NCBI GenBank assembly: GCA_946886065.1
Contig: CAMPHU010000175.1
Location: 1-9,862 of the forward strand
Origin: an uncultured Massilia sp.
GTDB lineage: Bacteria; Pseudomonadota; Gammaproteobacteria; Burkholderiales; Burkholderiaceae
DNA length: 9,862 bases
Reading direction: 5' to 3'
Positions 8,535 through 9,862 of the stretch are shown piece by piece. Below the pieces are notes generated by a model. It saw only the letters and a list, made by a program, of their open reading frames with translations, made no database searches and was not told the origin of the DNA. The translations under genes and the position numbers were made by a program. Each line of letters opens with the position of its first letter. Position 1 is the stretch's first letter.

Positions 8535-8939
8535 TCAGTGCCGCAGGGGCGCCGACCGGCCTCCATGCGGGCCCGGGACATCGCGCAGCGATTCCCACGG
8601 CGGCAAGTCGTGCTTGCGCCGCTGGCGGGAACAGATGAATGCCATGGTCAAGCCATAGCACAAGCCGGCGCCGGCCGCCCATACGGCAGCGCCGAGCGGG
8701 CTGGTGCCGTTGCGGGACCAGACGGCCAGCCGCATGACCGCGCCCCAGATCACGCCAAACCAGGCGCCGAAGGACAGCGTGATGGCGGCAAAGCCCATGA
8801 AATGCGGAGGCGGGACCTGCATGCCGAGCTTCCAGAGGAGGAGAAGCAGGGGAGGAGCCGCGCTGTGGCGCGCCAGGCCGTGGCGCGACAGGACGGTCAA
8901 TGCGCGGTCTTTCTGGGTCTGGAAATCCATGCTGCTCAT
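8535..8939 (-). CDS. Small inner-membrane protein, DUF6404-like
   Basis: A 134-residue protein with two predicted membrane helices, at about residues 47-72 and 83-103. The cytoplasmic front (MDFQTQKDRALTVLSRHGL) is followed by the stretch APPLLLLLWKLGMQVPPPHF (28-47), which I associate with the DUF6404 family of small membrane proteins of unknown function. A positively charged turn (CSRQRRKH) follows the second helix, and the tail contains LPPWESL. The start is ATG at 8939; an in-frame ATG at 8930 (M4) is an equally good alternative, and neither has a strong Shine-Dalgarno. The gene is divergent from the DUF1203 gene across 145 bases in which I see no clear promoter. It is followed by its own terminator, so it seems to be a single-gene unit. 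The family name comes from memory; the membrane protein call is firmer. Confidence 0.72.
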   Translation of the reverse strand: MSSMDFQTQKDRALTVLSRHGLARHSAAPPLLLLLWKLGMQVPPPHFMGFAAITLSFGAWFGVIWGAVMRLAVWSRNGTSPLGAAVWAAGAGLCYGLTMAFICSRQRRKHDLPPWESLRDVPGPHGGRSAPLRH

Positions 8940-9084
8940 CGTGGTGGGAACGGACTAACATTACCAGACGGCCAGAGCGGAAAAATACTTGCATTGTCAC
9001 CAAGGCATTCGAAAGCAAGAAGCAAGACGCTTCCGGGACCGGAATCGCGGAGGATGGCAATCCTCATTCCATCACGAGGCCGCC

Positions 9085-9603
9085 ATGCACCAGCATCCCA
9101 CATCCGCAGCGCTGCGCATCCTTCCCTTGCCGTCCGACTTCGTCCAGCGCGCACGCGCCGGCACCGACGACCTGGGCCAGCCCGTCGAACGCCATGTCGC
9201 CGAAGGCGGCGAACCGCTGCGCGACACGCTGCGGCGCGCAGCGCCGGGCGAAGCGATCCTGCTCGCCAGCTACTGCCCATTCACGCAGGCGGGGCCGTAC
9301 CGCGAATACGGCCCCGTGTTCCTGGCGGCGGACGCGCAGGCCGCGCCGCCGCCCGCGTCCCTGCCGGTCGAGGGCGATGCGCCCTACCTGGGCGCCAGTT
9401 TCGTACTGCGCGCCTACAGCCGCGACGAGCGCATCGTCGATGCCCGCGTGAGCTCGCCCCAGGCGGCCGCGGCCGACCTGGCCGCCTTCTTCGCGCGCGC
9501 CGACGTCGCCTTCGTGCTGGCCCGCTTTACCGCCTTCGGTTGCTACGCGCTGCGCGTGGAGCGTTCCGCTCCCGGTGGCGGCGGCATGGCGCGGCGCAGG
9601 TAG
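9085..9603 (+). CDS. DUF1203 family protein
   Basis: A 172-residue soluble protein with the DUF1203 pattern, function unknown. The diagnostic block is PGEAILLASYCPFTQAGPYREYGPVFL (about residues 54-80). A central strand LGASFVLRAYSRDERIVDARV and the closing FTAFGCYALRVER (148-160) also fit the family. The start at 9085 is chosen because GAGG (9076-9079) sits 5 bases upstream and the family homology begins just after it. An ATG at 8989 would add 32 low-complexity residues with no ribosome site. The family match ends at about residue 160; the last 12 residues (SAPGGGGMARRR) are encoded inside the 3' end of the opposite-strand TipAS gene. No signal peptide or membrane segment is seen. It is likely a single gene with its promoter somewhere in 8940-9075. 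Confidence 0.85.
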   Translation: MHQHPTSAALRILPLPSDFVQRARAGTDDLGQPVERHVAEGGEPLRDTLRRAAPGEAILLASYCPFTQAGPYREYGPVFLAADAQAAPPPASLPVEGDAPYLGASFVLRAYSRDERIVDARVSSPQAAAADLAAFFARADVAFVLARFTAFGCYALRVERSAPGGGGMARRR

Positions 9604-9862
9604 TCGAGCATGTCGTCGCCGATCCCGCTGCCCATGCGCAGCACGGGTTCGTTCGCGCTGGCGCGGCGGAAGGCATCGATGGCCACGGGATCGGTGCCCA
9701 CCATGTCCTGGAACATCGCCATCCAGCGCCGCGCCAGCGCCCGCGCTTCCGGTCCTTGTGCCTCCGGATCGGTTTCCATCTGCGCGCGCACCGCGCCGAT
9801 CAGGCCCGGCCACTCCTGCCCATGCTCCGCCTGGTGGCGTTCCATGCGCTCCAGCACCTCGG
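9543..9862 (-). CDS. TipAS-domain transcriptional regulator, C-terminal part (MerR family likely)
   Basis: This is the 3' end of a longer gene that enters from the right edge; about 106 codons are visible. The stretch HGQEWPGLIGAVRAQMETDP followed by ARALARRWMAMFQDMVGTDPVAIDAFRRA matches the all-helical TipAS (antibiotic-binding) domain, including the LARRW helix. In full-length relatives this domain follows a MerR-type DNA-binding domain and coiled coil, and binds thiopeptide or albicidin-like compounds or other small molecules, switching on resistance genes. The DNA-binding part is outside the window, so the MerR assignment is inference. The codon at 9857 is GTG and is probably an internal valine, since the frame stays open to the window edge. 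The last residues (PPPPGAERSTRSA) are encoded in the overlap with the convergent DUF1203 gene. Confidence 0.78.
   Translation of the reverse strand, partial: EVLERMERHQAEHGQEWPGLIGAVRAQMETDPEAQGPEARALARRWMAMFQDMVGTDPVAIDAFRRASANEPVLRMGSGIGDDMLDYLRRAMPPPPGAERSTRSA

Noticed and set aside
8347..9060. 237-codon frame on the - strand across the DUF6404-like gene and its flank
   Set aside because: It runs through a terminator and an intergenic region, and its translation is low-complexity. The shorter frame at 8535-8939 has membrane helices and a family-like motif.
8989..9084. Upstream ATG for the DUF1203 gene
   Set aside because: The added 32 residues show no homology and no ribosome site, whereas GAGG sits 5 bases before ATG 9085.

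Overview
The window looks like a chromosomal segment of a high-GC betaproteobacterium, most likely Oxalobacteraceae (Massilia/Telluria/Duganella group). This rests on the protein flavour of FtsZ, LpxC and SecA and on the order ftsZ - peroxiredoxin - lpxC - dciA - secA, which is the far end of the division and cell wall (dcw) cluster. The genus is an inference from memory of these families, not a search result. I see no mobile element, CRISPR array, tRNA, rRNA or prophage gene.

Left part (1-3922), all on the + strand. The 3' two thirds of ftsZ ends in a textbook terminator. A Prx5/type II peroxiredoxin follows with its own weak promoter and a second terminator. Next come a GNAT acetyltransferase whose start lies just past that terminator, an EamA/DMT membrane transporter overlapping it through a TTGA stop/start, and lpxC, the committed step of lipid A synthesis. 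lpxC has a perfect TATAAT box so close to its ATG that its mRNA may be leaderless.

Middle (3923-7549). A perfect 14-bp hairpin separates lpxC from the convergent dciA (DUF721, replicative helicase loading). dciA is divergent from secA across an AT-rich 226-bp intergenic region. That region holds several extended -10 motifs and a 17-codon reading frame for a very hydrophobic peptide. The frame has a good Shine-Dalgarno sequence and stops 8 nt before the secA ATG, which has no visible Shine-Dalgarno of its own. This is the most interesting signal in the window: a candidate leader peptide for the Sec motor gene, similar in position to SecM but unrelated in sequence. secA is full length with intact ATPase motifs and zinc-binding tail, and ends in a strong terminator.

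Right part (7550-9862) is accessory. On the - strand are a Dabb-domain protein, a secreted Cys-rich DUF1311/LprI-like protein and a small two-helix membrane protein (DUF6404-like). A DUF1203 protein lies on the + strand, and the 3' end of a TipAS-domain regulator (probably MerR family) enters from the right edge on the - strand, overlapping the DUF1203 gene tail-to-tail by 61 bp. No gene-free stretch exceeds 300 bases; the longest are 4486-4711, 8940-9084 and 915-1058.
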